This document shows positions 61,772 to 64,000 of a stretch of 64,000 nt of DNA, one piece after another. The stretch is from positions 11,222,001 through 11,286,000 of the forward strand of contig OU612072.1 of the NCBI GenBank assembly GCA_914767715.1, in the 5' to 3' direction. Every line of letters begins with the position of its first letter. The stretch's first letter is position 1. The stretch is from Membranipora membranacea. Taxonomy: Eukaryota; Bryozoa; Gymnolaemata; Cheilostomatida; Membraniporidae. The translations under genes and the position numbers were made by a program. The notes under the pieces are model-generated. The model was not told the origin of the DNA and ran no database searches. It saw nothing but the letters and a program-made list of their open reading frames with translations.

Positions 61772-64000
61772 CCCGCAGCGTCTAAAACAACTTTAACCAA
61801 GGAGAGTTTAGCTGATGATGAATTTTGTGTTCCGAGGAACAATTTATAATAGATATCCACTGCTAGATTTATAAATAGAAGTGACTCTTGGAAATTTTTG
61901 GTTTTTCTTATAAATTTCCAATGGAAAGCTATATGTCATCACCGCTATGCGCTAAAATTGTTCGTCAGAGATGATAAAATGTTGCATCTTTTCAGATTTG
62001 AAATCCAATTAATGCACAGTAAAATTATGTCTATTGTCACCAATAGCCTGAAAACTTGTGAAGACTACTACCTAGCGAAATCAGTACTTAATAAAATACA
62101 GCTAGTTATCCATTGGATGAGAACAGACATCTTATGTTTGATTAATCAATCATCTTAAATACATTTGCATTAACCCAATTGCCTCTTAACCATCCCCATT
62201 GCCTCTTAGCCCAGGCCTTGCCCACATTCTTGACTCATCACATTTATTTCAATAGCGGCATTGATAACAACAAGCAGACATCAGCTTTGTGTTATGACCA
62301 TTGTAAGCACGGGATATATTATTGCATGTATATTTCTTATTGATAGAGAATGAATTAATTCACTTAGAACAAGTACAATCACAAGAATTTTGGTGTGACG
62401 ACCCAAATTCGGTTTTGCTATTTAGGGTGCGGGCACATGTTAGGTACACATACTAAATTGACTCTTACAATCACATATACATGATAATAGTGTAGTCTTG
62501 ATGTCAGTGTGCCCATCACTTTTAACCATAACTCAGTGTAAGGGCTACCTGCGCCTTTGGCCAAGTTCAATCAGTTAAAACTAAACTAATTAATGATGTA
62601 AACTTTTCGCCCTTCAAGACTGGGTTATGTTCAGCATATTGGACAGTAGAGGGTCAAAAGATTTGATTTTTGCGCTGCAATCAAAGTCCAGATTTATGAC
62701 TGAATGCACTTTGCACTTGTCATAGGCTGATAAAGATGAAAGATCACACAACTTTTTCGAAAGACCGGCATCAAATCACGTAATGATCGGTACAGAGAGT
62801 AAAATATAAGCTAGTTTCTGTAAACAATCGATATCTTTATCAATTTTAGCAATGGCTGGTCAAAATTGTTTGGCTAGATTTAGTTTGAGCCCCTAAAACT
62901 CTATACCCCTCCTCCGCCTTGTGGCCACAAGCTTTATTCTACATATAGTACCTGTAAACCAGTGTGGTTTATTTTGCGATTCTGACAATCTATACTGATT
63001 GATCTTGATGGCTGTGTTGTGATGGTTTAAAGTGGTGGCTCATTTCCCTTGGCTATAGCACTAAGTGATACATAGATTCTCATTGCAGAATACACTGCCT
63101 GACAAGCGTGTTGGCCCTCTCGTCATTGTTTACTTGGACTATTAACGTGAGAAATTGACCTACGTCCGTTTGCCAAAGACATTTGGGCAGCCTTGGTATT
63201 CAATAGCAATGGTTTGGAATATGTTGTTGAATATTCATTATATTTTTATGTAGCCAAATTAGAAGGAAGTTGTGACAAATCATGTACCCATAGGAATGTT
63301 AAATCAGGAAACTATACATTCCGGACTATTCCATGCCTATCTTGTACTGTGAATGTGAATTAATTTAGTAGGACTGTCGCCTCCTGACACACTGATATAT
63401 TATGACCTGATTTTAAAAATCTTAATTCCATAAGTGTAGTCCATGACTAGTGGGATTTCCCAGTCATCATCTATAAACGATCTTAAGGGTGGCTTATTCC
63501 AAAATAATGTGATGACTAAGTATTGATAATTAGCTGCCAATTTTTTCTCACTGAGAGTCTTCCCCTTGAATAGTTTCTGATTAGAAAACTTCCCAAAAAC
63601 ACAAGAGTCTATCAATATCATGATGTTCCAAGACTTGCTGAAAGAGTATGTCACAATGTTTTTTTACAATGAGCAGAAAATCCCACAACTGCTCATCAAG
63701 GTAATCCATGCACTGATAAGAACAGCATTATTCAATTCTGAGATCTCAAAGACAGCATTGTCGAATGATATTTATGTCTCACTACCACAAGAAACATTGA
63801 ATTTTGTACAACCGTTTAGGTGTAGAGTATGGGAGTGAAAAAAACTGTTTTCAGGACGGATAGTCCCTGCAAGTAAAACAGTCTCATGTTTGACATGCAA
63901 ACATGCCTCCTTGGTATGAAAAATGAAGGTAGCAACCAACATCAATTGGGGACAAAGCTCCTCAATTCATATAACCGTATGTGCTGCAGCTTGGGTAGGT
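61772..64000. other. Unique flank right of the duplication array
   Basis: No similarity to the units. Two overlapping opposite frames at 63400-63654 (minus, 84 codons, containing LFWNKPPLRSFIDDDWEIPL) and 63620-63838 (plus, 72 codons) are the only ones of note; the minus frame has a protein-like composition, but no splice partners were found. Otherwise nothing recognised. Confidence 0.5.

Larger units (their letters stand above)
1092..61790. repeat. Tandem segmental duplication array (partial unit 0, units 1-3)
   Basis: Blocks recur in the same order and orientation: NHL exon 5 at 2256, 26131 and 47669; type A exon 1 at 17349, 38115 and 61501; NHL exon 3 at 24179 and 45640. Units 2 and 3 are near-identical across introns and intergenic DNA, so the duplication is recent. 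The NHL-to-NHL spacing from unit 2 to unit 3 is about 21.5 kb. Unit 1 is 5' truncated and lacks the type B block. Homology on the right stops just upstream of the type A start in unit 3 (about 61790). On the left only the terminal type A exon of an earlier unit survives. The differences between units are discrete insertions and deletions, described individually below. Confidence 0.95.

Overview
This is eukaryotic, almost certainly animal, nuclear DNA. It is AT-rich, and its genes are split by GT-AG introns (mostly phase 1). They encode secreted or single-pass membrane proteins with signal peptides, NHL beta-propeller repeats and Cys-rich ectodomains, and the gaps are filled with transposon debris. 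A marine invertebrate is a reasonable guess, but nothing here fixes the phylum. I saw no bacterial operons, rRNA or CRISPR array.

The window is dominated by a tandem segmental duplication of about 21.5 kb per unit. A full unit reads: (i) an NHL-propeller gene on + ('NHL gene'; nine exons, 729 aa, secreted); (ii) a Cys-rich single-pass receptor on - ('type B'); (iii) a poorly understood conserved block; (iv) a second, related single-pass receptor on - ('type A'); (v) a 5.7-6.4 kb divergent interval leading to the next NHL gene.

Unit 0 is only the last exon of a type A gene (1092-1252). Unit 1 (about 1620-23333) has lost the 5' half of its NHL gene, has an 8.34 kb DNA transposon in an NHL exon, and lacks type B, but keeps an open type A gene. 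Unit 2 (23334-44800) is complete, although its type B copy has lost a conserved cysteine and has an early stop. Unit 3 (44801-about 61790) has intact NHL and type B genes, a type A gene with a replaced C-terminus, and a foldback transposon. Beyond about 61790 the sequence is unique.

The gene models are my own manual splice reconstructions. They are supported by unbroken frames, consistent phases and identical exon lengths in the tandem copies. A secreted, multi-domain propeller protein interleaved with two kinds of short-tailed receptor, with mostly amino-acid-changing differences between otherwise near-identical copies, resembles a recognition-type (immune or allorecognition) cluster. That role is inference. 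The mobile elements are unusually well resolved because sister copies supply the empty sites.
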